A stretch of DNA of 64,000 nt from Geopseudomonas aromaticivorans (lineage in GTDB: Bacteria > Pseudomonadota > Gammaproteobacteria > Pseudomonadales > Pseudomonadaceae), in assembly GCF_019097855.1 (NCBI RefSeq), contig NZ_JAHRGL010000040.1, positions 62,001-126,000 of the forward strand, written 5' to 3'. Positions 28,975 to 40,686 of the stretch are shown piece by piece. The notes under the pieces were generated by a model, which saw only the letters and a program-made list of their open reading frames with translations, was not told the DNA's origin and ran no database searches. Position 1 is the first letter of the stretch. The number at the start of each line of letters is the position of its first letter. Both the position numbers and the translations under genes were made by a program.

Positions 28975-29469
28975 TCAGCCCTTGCTCTTCTTGGGCAGCT
29001 GCACCACCACGCTGTCCGAGTAGCGGTCGTGCCAGGTGCGCTGGTCCTTGTCCCACAGCATCCACAGGAAGCCGAGGCCGAGGCACAGCCAGGAGCCAAT
29101 GGCGATGAAGAAGCGCAGCAGGGCCTGCCACAGGTCGATGGCGCTGCCATCCCGGTTCTGGATGCGCACCCCCCACACCTGCATGCCCAGCGTCTGGCCG
29201 CTGTGGGTCCAGAACTTGGCGAAGAAGGCGAACACGCCGATCAGCAGCAGGCTGGCGAGGACCGGGTCGTGGTCCAGGGCGCCGGCGTCGGCCAGCGCCT
29301 TGAGCTGCTCGGCACCATGGATCAGGCGCAGCAGGACCTGCTGGTAGAGCAGGGCGATTACCATCATCAGCGCCATGCACAGCAGGAAGTCGTAGAACAT
29401 CGCCGCCAGGCGGCGAACCAGCCCGGCGGGGGGGAAGTCGCCCTGCGGGCGCAGCTGGTGTTGGGACAT
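28975..29469 (-). CDS. RDD-family inner-membrane protein
   Basis: A 164-residue membrane protein of the RDD family. PAGLVRRLAAMFYDFLL contains the first signature Arg and Asp; two helices follow (about 25-45 and 70-90), then KFWTHSGQTLGMQVWGVRIQ, another helix and the closing WDKDQRTWHDRYSDSVVV. RDD proteins are of uncertain function; some are proposed ion transporters. It is preceded on the same strand by tRNA-Leu and its terminator. Confidence 0.86.
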   Translation of the reverse strand: MSQHQLRPQGDFPPAGLVRRLAAMFYDFLLCMALMMVIALLYQQVLLRLIHGAEQLKALADAGALDHDPVLASLLLIGVFAFFAKFWTHSGQTLGMQVWGVRIQNRDGSAIDLWQALLRFFIAIGSWLCLGLGFLWMLWDKDQRTWHDRYSDSVVVQLPKKSKG

Positions 29470-29508
29470 GGCGGGCTCGCTCGTGCGGATGCAAAAGTGA
29501 CAGGCATG

Positions 29509-29531
29509 AAAAAACCCGCCTGAGCGGGTTT
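29509..29531 (-). terminator. Terminator downstream of tRNA-Leu
   Basis: AAACCCGC at 29512-29519 pairs with GCGGGTTT at 29524-29531 around CTGA. The A run at 29509-29514 gives a T tract on the minus strand, 12 bases beyond the tRNA 3' end. Confidence 0.85.
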
Positions 29532-29542
29532 GTTCACTTGCT

Positions 29543-29629
29543 TGGTGCCTCGAAAGAGACTCGAACTCTTACGCTGTTACCAGCGGCGGATTTTGAATCC
29601 GCTGCGTCTACCGATTCCGCCATCGAGGC
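29543..29629 (-). tRNA. tRNA-Leu (anticodon CAA)
   Basis: On the minus strand the 87 bases begin GCCTCGATGGCGGAATCGG and end TCGAGGCACCA with an encoded CCA. The acceptor stem GCCTCGA pairs with TCGAGGC. The anticodon arm GCGGA-TTCAAAA-TCCGC gives CAA, which reads UUG. The variable arm CGCTGGTAACAGCG is long, as expected of a class II leucine tRNA, and the T arm loop TTCGAGT is normal. Confidence 0.96.
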
Positions 29630-29729
29630 AATGGTCGCGGAGTATAGGGATGGCGCCGGGTGCGGTCAATCGGCCGTTGCGCCATCTTTCGGCCGCCGTC
29701 ACTTTGTGCCGACGGCGGCCGAATGGGGA

Positions 29730-31859
29730 TCAGGCCTCGATCAGCAGGCCCTGCTCCTTCTTCTTCTGCTCGGCCATGCTGGCGGCCTGCAGCGCGGTGA
29801 GGGCGATGGTGAAAACGATGTCGTCCACCAGGGCGCCGCGCGACAGGTCGTTCACCGGCTTGGCCAGGCCCTGCAGCATCGGGCCGACGCTGATCACCGA
29901 GGCGCTGCGCTGCACCGCCTTGTAGGTGGTGTTGCCGGTGTTGAGGTCGGGGAACACGAACACGGTGGCCTGGCCGGCGACGAGGCTGTTCGGGGCCTTC
30001 TGCTTGCCGACGCTGAGCACGGACGCCGCGTCGTACTGCAGCGGGCCGTCGATCGGCAGGCCCGGGCTGCGCTCGCGGGCGATGCGGGTGGCCTCGCGCA
30101 CCTTGTCCACTTCCGCGCCACTGCCGGAGTCGCCGGTGGAGTAGCTGATCATCGCCACGCGCGGGTGCACGCCGAGGGCCACGGCGGACTCGGCGCTCTG
30201 CAGGGCGATCTCGGCCAGTTCGGTGGCGTTCGGGTTGGGGTTCACCGCGCAGTCGCCGTAGACCAGCACCTGGTCCGGCAGCAGCATGAAGAACACCGAG
30301 GACACCAGGTTGTAGCCCGGTGCGGTCTTGATCAGCTGCAGGGCCGGGCGGATGGTGTTGGCGGTGGTGTGCACGGCGCCGGAAACCAGGCCGTCGACCT
30401 CGTCGAGCGCCAGCATCATGGTGCCGAGCACCACGGTGTCCTTGAGCTGCTCGTCGGCCATCTCGGGGGTGAGACCCTTGCTCTTGCGCATCTCGACCAT
30501 CGGGCCGACGTACTGCGCGCGGATGCTGTCCGGATCGAGGATCTCCAGGCCGGCCGGCAGCGTGATGCCCTGCTCGCTGGCGATGGCGGCCACTTCGTCA
30601 GGTCGCGCCAGCAGCACGCAGCGGGCAATGCCGCGCTCCTGGCAGATGGCGGCGGCGCGGATGGTGCGCGGTTCGTTGCCTTCCGGCAGGACGATGCGCT
30701 TGTTGGCTTCCTGGGCGCGCTTGACCAGCTGGTAGCGGAAGGCCGGCGGCGACAGGCGCAGCTCGCGCGGTACGCTGCAGCGGGTGTGCAGGTATTCCGG
30801 GTGCAGGTGCTGGGCGATGAAGTCGGTGACGCGGCTGGCACGCTCGATGTCGTCCGCCGGGGTTTCCCGGTTCAGGCCGAACAGGCTGGTGGCGGTGTCG
30901 TAGGAGCCGGTGGTCACGCTCATCACCGGCAGGCCGCCATCGAGGGCTGCCTTGCACAGTTCCATGATGCGCGGGTCCGGACCGAATTCGCCGGTCAGCA
31001 GCACGCCGGCCAGCTTGATGCCGTTGAGCGAAGCCAGGCAGGCGGCGAGGATGACGTCGTCGCGATCGCCCGGGGTCACCACCAGCACGCCTGGCTGCAG
31101 CAGTTGCACGGTGTTGGGCACGGTGCGGGCGCAGAGGACGATCTTGTTCACCCGGCGCTGATCGGCTTCGCCGGCGTTGATCACCTGAGCGCCGAGCAGC
31201 TCGGTGATGTCGCGGGTGCGCAGGGCGTTGAGTTCGGCGGCGAAGGGAATCGCGCCGAGCAGCTGGAAGTCGCTGCTGCCCAGCACCGGCAGCTGCGCCT
31301 TGAGGCGCTCGATGAAGGCCGGCGCGCCGTCCTCGCTGTTGATCTTGTTGATGACCGCGCCGAGTACTTTGGGGTCCTTGGCGCCGCCGAACAGCTGGGC
31401 CTGGATCTCGATGCGCTCGGCCATCTGCTTGAGGCTGTCGCTGCCCTGGGCGGCGATCAGGATGATCTCGGCGTCCAGGCTCTTGCACAGCAGGGGGTTG
31501 ATGCGCGCGGCATAATCCGACTCGCGGGTCGGCACCATGCCCTCGACGATCACCACGTCCTTGCCGGCGGCGGCCTGCTGGTAGCGGCTGACCACGTCTT
31601 CCAGCATCAGGTCGACTTCGCCGTCGGCCAGCTGGCGTTCCACCTGCTGCAGCGACAGCGGCTCGGGCGTGTGCTGGCCCAGGGCGCGTTCGGCGAGCAG
31701 GCAGGAGCGCTCGCGGCCCTGATCGACCGGGAAGGGTTGGGCGATCGGCTTGAAGAAGCCGACCTTCAGGCCAGCCTGCTCGAGGGCGCGAATCAGGCCG
31801 AGGCTGACGGAGTTGAGGCCGACGCCGAAACCGGTGGGGGCGAGGAACAGAGTATGCAT
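29730..31859 (-). CDS. pta: Phosphate acetyltransferase
   Basis: Interconverts acetyl-CoA and acetyl phosphate. The 709-residue product is the long form: an N-terminal P-loop/BioD-like domain (MHTLFLAPTGFGVGLNSVSLGLIRAL), a middle DRTGG domain (about 215-340) and the C-terminal catalytic domain (about 375-700), with VLPEGNEPRTIRAA, SGAVHTTANTIRPALQ, YSTGDSGSG and FPDLNTGNTTYKAVQR. AAGGAGA precedes the start. It follows ackA by 137 bases on the same strand, the usual acetate operon. Confidence 0.96.
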   Translation of the reverse strand: MHTLFLAPTGFGVGLNSVSLGLIRALEQAGLKVGFFKPIAQPFPVDQGRERSCLLAERALGQHTPEPLSLQQVERQLADGEVDLMLEDVVSRYQQAAAGKDVVIVEGMVPTRESDYAARINPLLCKSLDAEIILIAAQGSDSLKQMAERIEIQAQLFGGAKDPKVLGAVINKINSEDGAPAFIERLKAQLPVLGSSDFQLLGAIPFAAELNALRTRDITELLGAQVINAGEADQRRVNKIVLCARTVPNTVQLLQPGVLVVTPGDRDDVILAACLASLNGIKLAGVLLTGEFGPDPRIMELCKAALDGGLPVMSVTTGSYDTATSLFGLNRETPADDIERASRVTDFIAQHLHPEYLHTRCSVPRELRLSPPAFRYQLVKRAQEANKRIVLPEGNEPRTIRAAAICQERGIARCVLLARPDEVAAIASEQGITLPAGLEILDPDSIRAQYVGPMVEMRKSKGLTPEMADEQLKDTVVLGTMMLALDEVDGLVSGAVHTTANTIRPALQLIKTAPGYNLVSSVFFMLLPDQVLVYGDCAVNPNPNATELAEIALQSAESAVALGVHPRVAMISYSTGDSGSGAEVDKVREATRIARERSPGLPIDGPLQYDAASVLSVGKQKAPNSLVAGQATVFVFPDLNTGNTTYKAVQRSASVISVGPMLQGLAKPVNDLSRGALVDDIVFTIALTALQAASMAEQKKKEQGLLIEA

Positions 31860-31928
31860 GAGGTCTCCTTCAGGAGCGGGGGGCTCAGACAGCAGTAAGC
31901 GTGGGCCGCAGGTCGGGGGCGAACAAGG

Positions 31929-31962
31929 CGAAACCCGACGCCGGCAAGGCGGTCGGGTTTCG
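31929..31962 (-). terminator. Inverted repeat between ackA and pta (attenuator-like)
   Basis: CGAAACCCGAC at 31929-31939 pairs perfectly with GTCGGGTTTCG at 31952-31962 with a 12-base loop. No long T tract follows on the minus strand, so partial termination or mRNA stabilisation is more likely than a full stop between the two genes. Confidence 0.5.
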
Positions 31963-31996
31963 GTACGCAGACGCTCCCCGCCGGCGCGGGTTTCGG

Positions 31997-33184
31997 TCAG
32001 GCGTCGAGCAGGGCGAGGACGTCCAGAGCGATCTGGCGCTCCTCGTTGGTCGGTACCACCATCACGCGCGGGCTGCCCGCGCTCTGGATTTCGCCGGCCA
32101 CGCCGCGGGTGCAGCGGGCGTTGGCTTCGCCGTCGAGCTTGAAGCCGAACAGCTTCAGGTGGTCCAGGGTGCGCTCGCGCACGGCGGCGGAGTTCTCGCC
32201 GATGCCGCCGGTGAACACCAGGCCGTCAAGTTGCTCGAGGGCGCAGGCCATGCCGGCCAGCGACTTGGCCAGGCGGTAGCAGAACACCTCGAAGGCCAGC
32301 ACGGCGCCCGGATGGCCGGCCAGGCGGGCTTCGGACAGGGTGCGCATGTCGTTGGACAGGCCGGACAGGCCCTTCAGGCCGCTTTCCTTGTTGAGCATGG
32401 CGTCGATCTTGGCCAGATCCCAGCCCAGGCTGTTGTGCAGGAAGTTGTGCAGGCTGGGGTCGACGTCGCCGCTGCGGGTGCCCATCACCAGACCTTCCAG
32501 CGGAGTCAGGCCCATGCTGGTGTCGCGGCTTTCGCCGTTGACCACGGCGCAGGTGGAGCAGCCGTTGCCCAGGTGGGCGACCAGCCAGCTGCTGTTCTCG
32601 ACCGGCACGCCGGCCATCTCGGCCGCGCGCTTGCTGACATAGCGGTGGCTGGTGCCGTGGAAGCCGTAGCGGCGCACGCCGTGTTCCTTGTACAGGAAGT
32701 CCGGCACGGCGTAGCGGTAGGCGCGATCCGGCATGCTCTGGTGGAAGGCGGTGTCGAAGACGCCGACCTGCGGCAGGGTCGGGAACAGGGACATCGCGGC
32801 GTGGATGCCGCTCAGGTTGGCCGGGTTGTGCAGCGGGGCGAGCTGGATGTTGGCCTCGATGCCAGCCAGGGTTTCTTCGTTGAGCAGGGAGGAAGCGAAG
32901 AAGTTCTCGCCGCCATGCACCACGCGGTGGCCGATGCCGTCCAGGTGGCCGCCGGCGGCGTCCTCGACGCGCGGCAGGATCTGGGCGAGGGCCGCCTGGT
33001 GGTCGGCATCCGCAACGTGCACGCTTTCCTTGCCGGAGGCGGTCTCGAAGTGGATGACGGCTTCCGGGCTGCCGAGGCGCTCGGCCAGGCCTTGCAGGGG
33101 GAAGCTGCTCTGCGCTTCGTTCACCAGGGCGAACTTGATGGACGAGCTACCGCAGTTGATCACCAGAATGTTGCGGGCGGACAT
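31997..33184 (-). CDS. ackA: Acetate kinase
   Basis: Makes ATP and acetate from acetyl phosphate and ADP. The 395-residue product shows the ASKHA fold motifs: NCGSSSIKF near the start, [11 protein letters not shown] near 85-95, [31 protein letters not shown] with the catalytic Arg in [10 protein letters not shown] downstream, and [10 protein letters not shown]. The start at 33184 has CAGGAGC; the open frame further upstream has no conservation. pta follows. Confidence 0.96.
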   Translation of the reverse strand: MSARNILVINCGSSSIKFALVNEAQSSFPLQGLAERLGSPEAVIHFETASGKESVHVADADHQAALAQILPRVEDAAGGHLDGIGHRVVHGGENFFASSLLNEETLAGIEANIQLAPLHNPANLSGIHAAMSLFPTLPQVGVFDTAFHQSMPDRAYRYAVPDFLYKEHGVRRYGFHGTSHRYVSKRAAEMAGVPVENSSWLVAHLGNGCSTCAVVNGESRDTSMGLTPLEGLVMGTRSGDVDPSLHNFLHNSLGWDLAKIDAMLNKESGLKGLSGLSNDMRTLSEARLAGHPGAVLAFEVFCYRLAKSLAGMACALEQLDGLVFTGGIGENSAAVRERTLDHLKLFGFKLDGEANARCTRGVAGEIQSAGSPRVMVVPTNEERQIALDVLALLDA

Positions 33185-33455
33185 TGGGGCTCCTGAAATC
33201 TTGTCGTCGAGAATGACCACCTCGCACGATGGCCACCTCAAATGAATTTTTGTGGTCGTGGCGCCCGGCGTTCTTGTGGAACATGGACTAATCAGGGATG
33301 GACCTATCCTGACACGCGGGATGGAGGGGACGCCGTTCTTCTTTAGTCGAATCAAGGCCCTCGATAGTGCAGGGTCTTGTGGCGCGCCGGGAGCCGCCGC
33401 GTGGCGACTGCGCCGGCTTTCCGGTAAGCTGTGCGGCCCTTCGAGAGCCCTGTTC

Positions 33456-35632
<2,177 letters not shown>

Positions 35633-35671
35633 GTCCGGTCTTCTTCCAGGATCTTGTAACAGGAGTAGTAC

Positions 35672-36001
35672 ATGAGTTTTCTGATTCCCGCCGCCCACGC
35701 CGCTGGCCCGGCTGCCGCTCCGGGTAACGACATCATGAGCATTCTGATGCTCGTCGGCTTCGTGGTCGTGTTCTATCTGATGATCTGGCGTCCGCAGGCC
35801 AAGCGCGCCAAGGAGCACAAGAACCTGCTCGGCAGCCTGCAGAAGGGCGACGAAGTGGTGACCTCCGGCGGCATCGCCGGCAAGGTGGTCAAGGTGACCG
35901 ACGATTTCGTGGTGATCGAGGCGTCCGACACCGTCGAGCTGAAGATCCAGAAGATGGCCATCGCCGCCGTGCTGCCCAAGGGCACGCTGAAAGCGATCTG
36001 A
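35672..36001 (+). CDS. yajC: Sec translocon accessory protein YajC
   Basis: Single-helix membrane subunit of the SecDF-YajC complex. The 109 residues contain one helix (about 22-40, SILMLVGFVVVFYLMIWRP), then QAKRAKEHKNLLGSLQKGDEVVTSGGIAGKV, the conserved cytoplasmic part. CAGGAG precedes the ATG. secD and secF follow directly. Confidence 0.96.
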   Translation: MSFLIPAAHAAGPAAAPGNDIMSILMLVGFVVVFYLMIWRPQAKRAKEHKNLLGSLQKGDEVVTSGGIAGKVVKVTDDFVVIEASDTVELKIQKMAIAAVLPKGTLKAI

Positions 36002-36063
36002 GTTCCCATACTTCTCTACCGTCAGGGCGCGCAATGCGCCCTGATTTCTGAACGGGCTGCATC

Positions 36064-37926
36064 ATGCTCAACAAATATCCCCTGTGGAAATATCTGCTGA
36101 TCCTCGTGGTACTCGGGATCGGCTTCATCTATTCCGCGCCCAACCTCTATCCCGACGATCCGGCCATCCAGCTCAGCGGTGCCAGTACCGCGCTGAAGGT
36201 CGAGCAGGCCGATGTCGAGCGCGTCAGTCAGGCGCTCAAGGATGCCGGCATCGCGGTCAAGGGAGCGAGCCTCGGCGAGAAGAGCGCGCTGCTGCGCCTG
36301 ACCCGTCAGGAAGATCAGCTGCCGGCCAAGGACGTGGTACGCCGCGCCCTCGGCGACGACTACGTGGTGGCGCTGAACCTGGCGCCGACCACGCCCGACT
36401 GGCTGCGCAGCCTGGGCGCCAGCCCGATGAAACTGGGTCTGGACCTCTCCGGGGGGGTGCACTTCCTCCTCGAAGTGGACATGGACAAGGCCGTCGGTGC
36501 GCGCATGAAGGTCTACGAGGGCGAAGTGAAGAGTCTGCTGCGCAAGGAGCGCCTGCGTTATCGCTCGCTGCCGCAGCAGGACGGCGCCATCCAGCTCGGC
36601 TTCAGCGACGCCGAGTCGCTGGACAAGGTTGCGGGCCTGATCCGCAAGGACTTCCCCGATTTCGCCCAGGAGCGCAGCGAGCGTAACGGCCTGCAGGTGC
36701 TGCGTCTGGCGCTGACCCCGGCCAAGCTGGCGGAAATCCGCGAGTACTCGATCAAGCAGAACCTGACCACCGTGCGGAACCGGGTCAACGAGCTGGGCGT
36801 CGCCGAGCCGCTGGTGCAGCGCCAGGGTGCCAACCGCATCGTGGTCGAGCTGCCGGGCGTGCAGGACACCGCCGAAGCCAAACGCATCCTCGGCAAGACC
36901 GCCAACCTCGAGTTCCGCCTGGCCGCCGAGGCGGATGCCTCGCGCGCCACCACCGAATCCTTCGAGTTCCGCGAGGAAGGCCGTCCGCCGGTGGCGCTGG
37001 AGCGTGGGGTGATCATCACCGGCGACCAGGTGACCGACGCCCAGGCCAGCTTCGACGAGAACGCCCGGCCGCAGGTCAACATCCGTCTCGACGGCCACGG
37101 CGGCGAGCTGATGAACCGCGCTACCCGCAACAACGTCGGCCGCAGCATGGCGGTGGTGTTCATCGAGCAGAAGCCGGTAACCCGCTACACCAAGCAGATG
37201 GTCGACGGCGTGGAGAAGGAAGTCGCGGTTTCCGCCTTCAAGGAAGAGAAGCGCGTGATCAGCCTGGCGACCATCCAGTCGCCGCTGGGCAACAGCTTCC
37301 GCATCACTGGCCTCGACGGTCCGGGCGAGTCTTCCGAACTGGCCCTGCTGCTGCGCGCCGGCGGTCTGGCGGCGCCGATGTATTTCGCCGAGGAGCGCAC
37401 CATCGGTCCGAGCCTGGGTGCCGAGAACATCGACCTGGGCATCCAGGCTTCGCTGTGGGGCTTCCTGTTCGTCGGCCTGTTCATTCTGGCGATCTACAAG
37501 TTCTTCGGCATCCTGGCGATCATCGCGTTGGGCCTCAACATGGTGTTGCTGGTGGCGGTGATGTCGCTGCTCGGCGCCACCCTGACCCTGCCGGGCATCG
37601 CCGGCATCGTGCTGACCATGGGCATGGCGGTGGACGCCAACGTGCTGATCTTCTCGCGGATCCGTGAGGAAATCGCCAACGGCATGGCCATCCAGCGCGC
37701 CATCCACGAAGGTTTCGACCGTGCCTTCTCGGCGATCCTCGACGGCAACCTGACCACCCTGCTGGTCGGCGCCATCCTGTTCGCCATGGGCACCGGCCCG
37801 ATCAAGGGCTTCGCCGTGACCATGTCGTTGGGTATCGCCACCTCCATGTTCACCGCGATCTACGTGACCCGCGGCATGGTCAACCTGATTTATGGCGGCC
37901 GCAACGTCAAAAAGTTGTGGATCTGA
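36064..37926 (+). CDS. secD: Protein translocase subunit SecD
   Basis: Membrane component that uses the proton gradient to help complete Sec-dependent export. The 620-residue product has an N-terminal helix (about 8-27), the large periplasmic P1 domain with LGLDLSGGVHFLLEVDMD, and a block of five helices at the C-terminus with ASLWGFLFVGLFILAIYKFF, GMAVDANVLIFSRIREE and ILDGNLTTLLVGAILF. It is full length and followed after 12 bases by secF. Confidence 0.97.
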   Translation: MLNKYPLWKYLLILVVLGIGFIYSAPNLYPDDPAIQLSGASTALKVEQADVERVSQALKDAGIAVKGASLGEKSALLRLTRQEDQLPAKDVVRRALGDDYVVALNLAPTTPDWLRSLGASPMKLGLDLSGGVHFLLEVDMDKAVGARMKVYEGEVKSLLRKERLRYRSLPQQDGAIQLGFSDAESLDKVAGLIRKDFPDFAQERSERNGLQVLRLALTPAKLAEIREYSIKQNLTTVRNRVNELGVAEPLVQRQGANRIVVELPGVQDTAEAKRILGKTANLEFRLAAEADASRATTESFEFREEGRPPVALERGVIITGDQVTDAQASFDENARPQVNIRLDGHGGELMNRATRNNVGRSMAVVFIEQKPVTRYTKQMVDGVEKEVAVSAFKEEKRVISLATIQSPLGNSFRITGLDGPGESSELALLLRAGGLAAPMYFAEERTIGPSLGAENIDLGIQASLWGFLFVGLFILAIYKFFGILAIIALGLNMVLLVAVMSLLGATLTLPGIAGIVLTMGMAVDANVLIFSRIREEIANGMAIQRAIHEGFDRAFSAILDGNLTTLLVGAILFAMGTGPIKGFAVTMSLGIATSMFTAIYVTRGMVNLIYGGRNVKKLWI

Positions 37927-37938
37927 GGACTGCGCACA

Positions 37939-38850
37939 ATGAAACGCGTGATCAACTTCATGGGTATCCGGCACGTCGCCTTCGCGCTGACGCTGCTGCT
38001 GACCCTTGCCTCGCTCGCAAGCCTGGCGATCAAGGGGCTGAACTTCGGCCTCGACTTTACCGGCGGCACACTGATCGAGCTGTCCTACGAGCAGCCGGCG
38101 CAGCTCGACAAGGTACGTGCCCGGTTGGAGCAGGCCGGCTATCCGGAGGCGGTGGTGCAGAGCTTCGGCGCCAGCACCGACGTGCTGGTGCGCCTGCAGG
38201 GCGAGGATCCGCAGCTGGGCAACCAGCTGGCGGAAGGCCTGCGCAAGGTCGGCGCCGACACCCCGTTCACCCTCAAGCGCGTCGAGTTCGTCGGCCCGCA
38301 GGTGGGTGAGGAGCTGCGCGACCAGGGCGGTCTGGGCATGCTGCTGGCGCTCGGCGGCATCATGGTGTACGTGGCCTTCCGCTTCCAGTGGAAGTTCGGT
38401 GTGGGGGCGATCGTCTCGCTGATCCACGACGTGATCGTCACCCTCGGCGTGTTCAGCTTCTTCGAGATCCCCTTCGATCTGACCGTGCTGGCGGCGGTGC
38501 TGGCGATCATCGGCTACTCGCTGAACGACACCATCGTGGTGTTCGACCGCATCCGCGAGAACTTCCGCCTGCTGCGCAAGACCGAGCTGATCGACAACAT
38601 CAACATCTCCACCACCCAGACGCTGCTGCGCACCATGGCCACCTCGCTGTCCACGCTGCTGGCCATCTGGGCGCTGATGCTGTTCGCTGGCGAAAGCCTG
38701 TGGGGCTTCTCGCTGGCGCTGTTCATCGGTGTCGGTGCGGGTACCTATTCGTCGGTGTACATCGCCAGCATTCTGCTGATCTGGCTGAAGCTGGACCGTG
38801 AGGACCTGATCCCGCCGGTGGTCGAGGATGCGGCGGACGAGCGGCCGTAA
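37939..38850 (+). CDS. secF: Protein translocase subunit SecF
   Basis: Partner of SecD in the RND-like export motor. The 303 residues show an N-terminal helix, the motif GLDFTGGTLIELSYEQ, a periplasmic domain, and five C-terminal helices with GYSLNDTIVVFDRIREN and LSTLLAIWALMLFAG. A terminator follows 20 bases after the stop, ending the queA-tgt-yajC-secDF unit. Confidence 0.97.
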   Translation: MKRVINFMGIRHVAFALTLLLTLASLASLAIKGLNFGLDFTGGTLIELSYEQPAQLDKVRARLEQAGYPEAVVQSFGASTDVLVRLQGEDPQLGNQLAEGLRKVGADTPFTLKRVEFVGPQVGEELRDQGGLGMLLALGGIMVYVAFRFQWKFGVGAIVSLIHDVIVTLGVFSFFEIPFDLTVLAAVLAIIGYSLNDTIVVFDRIRENFRLLRKTELIDNINISTTQTLLRTMATSLSTLLAIWALMLFAGESLWGFSLALFIGVGAGTYSSVYIASILLIWLKLDREDLIPPVVEDAADERP

Positions 38851-38870
38851 GGTTGCTTGCCTGAACGAAC

Positions 38871-38893
38871 AAAGCGCCTGCGGGCGCTTTTTT
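38871..38893 (+). terminator. Terminator after secF
   Basis: AAAGCGCC at 38871-38878 pairs with GGCGCTTT at 38883-38890 around TGCG and ends in six T. Confidence 0.9.
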
Positions 38894-38917
38894 CATGCCT
38901 GGCTGTTGGTCAGGCAT

Positions 38918-38945
38918 AAAAAAACCCGGCATCGCTGCCGGGTTT
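38918..38945 (-). terminator. Terminator of suhB
   Basis: AAACCCGGC at 38922-38930 pairs with GCCGGGTTT at 38937-38945. Seven A at 38918-38924 give the T tract on the minus strand, 20 bases beyond the suhB stop. Confidence 0.88.
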
Positions 38946-38965
38946 CTTGTGCTGCAGTCAGCCGA

Positions 38966-39781
38966 TCAGCGCTTGAGCGCCGGCGGCAGGTGCGGCTGGA
39001 TGGCGGTCAGCACGGCCTTGAAGCACTTGGTGTTGCCGGCGACGATGTGGCCCTTCTCGAGGAATTCGTGACCGCCGCCGAAGTCGCTGGCCAGGCCGCC
39101 GGCTTCCTGGACCAGCAGGGCGCCCGCCGCCATGTCCCACTCGGACAGGCCGAACTCCCAGAAGGCGTCGAAGCGGCCGGCGGCGACGTAGGCCAGATCC
39201 AGGCTGGCGGCGCCGGCGCGGCGGATGCCGGCGGTCTGGCCGACCAGGCTGCGGAACATGCCCAGGTAGCTGTCCAGATGGTCGAGCTGGCTGTCGCGGA
39301 ACGGGAAGCCGGTGCCGAGCAGGGCGCCTTCCAGGCTCTTGCGGTTGCTGACGCGGATACGCTTGCCGTTGACCGCAGCGCCGCGGCCGCGGCTGGCGGT
39401 GAACTCTTCCTGGCGGACCGGATCGAGGACCACGGCGTGCTCGAGGCGACCGCGGTACTTGCAGGCGATGCTGACGGCGAAGTGCGGCAGGCCGTGGATG
39501 AAGTTGGTAGTGCCGTCCAGCGGGTCGATGATCCACAGGTAGTCGGCGCCGTCGCCGCTGCCTTCGCTCAGGCCGCTTTCCTCGGCGAGGATGCCGTGGT
39601 TGGGGTAGGCCTTGCGCAGGACGTTGATGATGGTCTGTTCGGCGGCGCGGTCCACCTCGGTGACGTAGTCCTTGGCGTCCTTCTCGTTGACCGAGATTGC
39701 ATCCAGGCGTTCGATCGAGCGGAAGATCAGTTCACCGGCGCTGCGGGCCGCGCGCAGCGCGATATTCAGCATGGGCTGCAT
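38966..39781 (-). CDS. suhB: Inositol-1-monophosphatase family protein SuhB
   Basis: Mg-dependent phosphatase of the IMPase family; SuhB also takes part in rRNA transcription antitermination and in P. aeruginosa influences virulence regulation. The 271 residues carry both metal-site motifs, DPLDGTTNFIHG and WDMAAGALLVQEAGG, and LAEESG upstream. Start at MQPMLNIALRAARSAG with AGGTGA upstream; the extra residues of the longer frame are not conserved. It is the only minus-strand gene between queA and der. Confidence 0.95.
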   Translation of the reverse strand: MQPMLNIALRAARSAGELIFRSIERLDAISVNEKDAKDYVTEVDRAAEQTIINVLRKAYPNHGILAEESGLSEGSGDGADYLWIIDPLDGTTNFIHGLPHFAVSIACKYRGRLEHAVVLDPVRQEEFTASRGRGAAVNGKRIRVSNRKSLEGALLGTGFPFRDSQLDHLDSYLGMFRSLVGQTAGIRRAGAASLDLAYVAAGRFDAFWEFGLSEWDMAAGALLVQEAGGLASDFGGGHEFLEKGHIVAGNTKCFKAVLTAIQPHLPPALKR

Positions 39782-39912
39782 GGAGGAGTCACCTGGGCTG
39801 TTAAAGAAAGCCGGCAATTCTAACAGAAAAGTCCACGCCATGAAGGCGTGCGTGACGTCGGCGCCGACGCTTGGGTAAGATTCGACTCTTTTCCTCAGGC
39901 GGGAGAGCACAC

Positions 39913-40686
39913 GTGCTCGACAGGATTCGCGTGGTGCTGGTCAATACCAGTCACCCGGGCAATATCGGTGGCGCGGCGCGGGCCATGAAGAACATGGGGC
40001 TGTCGCGTCTGGTGCTGGTCCAGCCGGAAGAGTTTCCCAGCGGCGAAGCCAATGCGCGCGCCTCCGGCGCCACCGACATTCTCGAAGCCGCGCAGGTGGT
40101 CGAGACCCTCGAAGAGGCGCTGGTCGGTTGCAGCCTGGTGCTCGGCACCAGTGCCCGCGACCGGCGCATCCCCTGGCCGTTGCTCGATCCGCGCGAGTGC
40201 GCCCAACACAGCCTCGAACATGTCGAGCTGGGCGGCGAGGTGGCGCTGGTGTTCGGCCGCGAATACGCCGGGCTGACCAACGAGGAGCTGCAGCGCTGCC
40301 AGTTCCACGTGCACATTCCCTCCGATCCCGAGTTCAGCTCGCTGAACCTGGCCACCGCGGTGCAGGTGCTGAGCTACGAGGTGCGCATGGCCTGGCTGGC
40401 GCAGCAGGGGCGGCCGACCAAGATGGCCAAGCTGGAAACCACCGCCATGCTCGATTCGGTGCCGGTCACCAGCGACGATCTCGAGCTGTACTACGGCCAT
40501 CTCGAGCAGACCCTGATCGACATCGGGTTCCTCGATCCGGAGAAGCCGCGCCACCTGATGAGTCGTCTGCGCCGCCTGTACGGGCGTAGCGGCATCAGCA
40601 AGCTGGAAATGAACATCCTGCGCGGTATCCTCACCGAAACCCAGAAGGCGGCTCGCGGCGAGTCGCACAAGCGGAGAGACGATTGA
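39913..40686 (+). CDS. trmJ: tRNA (cytidine/uridine-2'-O-)-methyltransferase TrmJ
   Basis: SPOUT methyltransferase that methylates the ribose of position 32 in tRNA. The 257 residues include [36 protein letters not shown] and the knotted SAM site [17 protein letters not shown] with [11 protein letters not shown]. The start is GTG at 39913, chosen because [10 protein letters not shown] is the conserved N-terminus and GGGAG precedes it. Its stop overlaps the cysE ATG by one base. Confidence 0.94.
   Translation: MLDRIRVVLVNTSHPGNIGGAARAMKNMGLSRLVLVQPEEFPSGEANARASGATDILEAAQVVETLEEALVGCSLVLGTSARDRRIPWPLLDPRECAQHSLEHVELGGEVALVFGREYAGLTNEELQRCQFHVHIPSDPEFSSLNLATAVQVLSYEVRMAWLAQQGRPTKMAKLETTAMLDSVPVTSDDLELYYGHLEQTLIDIGFLDPEKPRHLMSRLRRLYGRSGISKLEMNILRGILTETQKAARGESHKRRDD

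Noticed and set aside
29543-29729. tRNA-Leu as an integration site of a genomic island
   Set aside because: No integrase, no duplicated 3' end and no change in base composition are visible in the flanks.
29538-31898. Plus-strand open frame of about 786 codons covering pta
   Set aside because: It is the antisense shadow of pta, rich in Gly, Val, His and Asp, overlaps the tRNA and has no recognisable domain or ribosome binding site.
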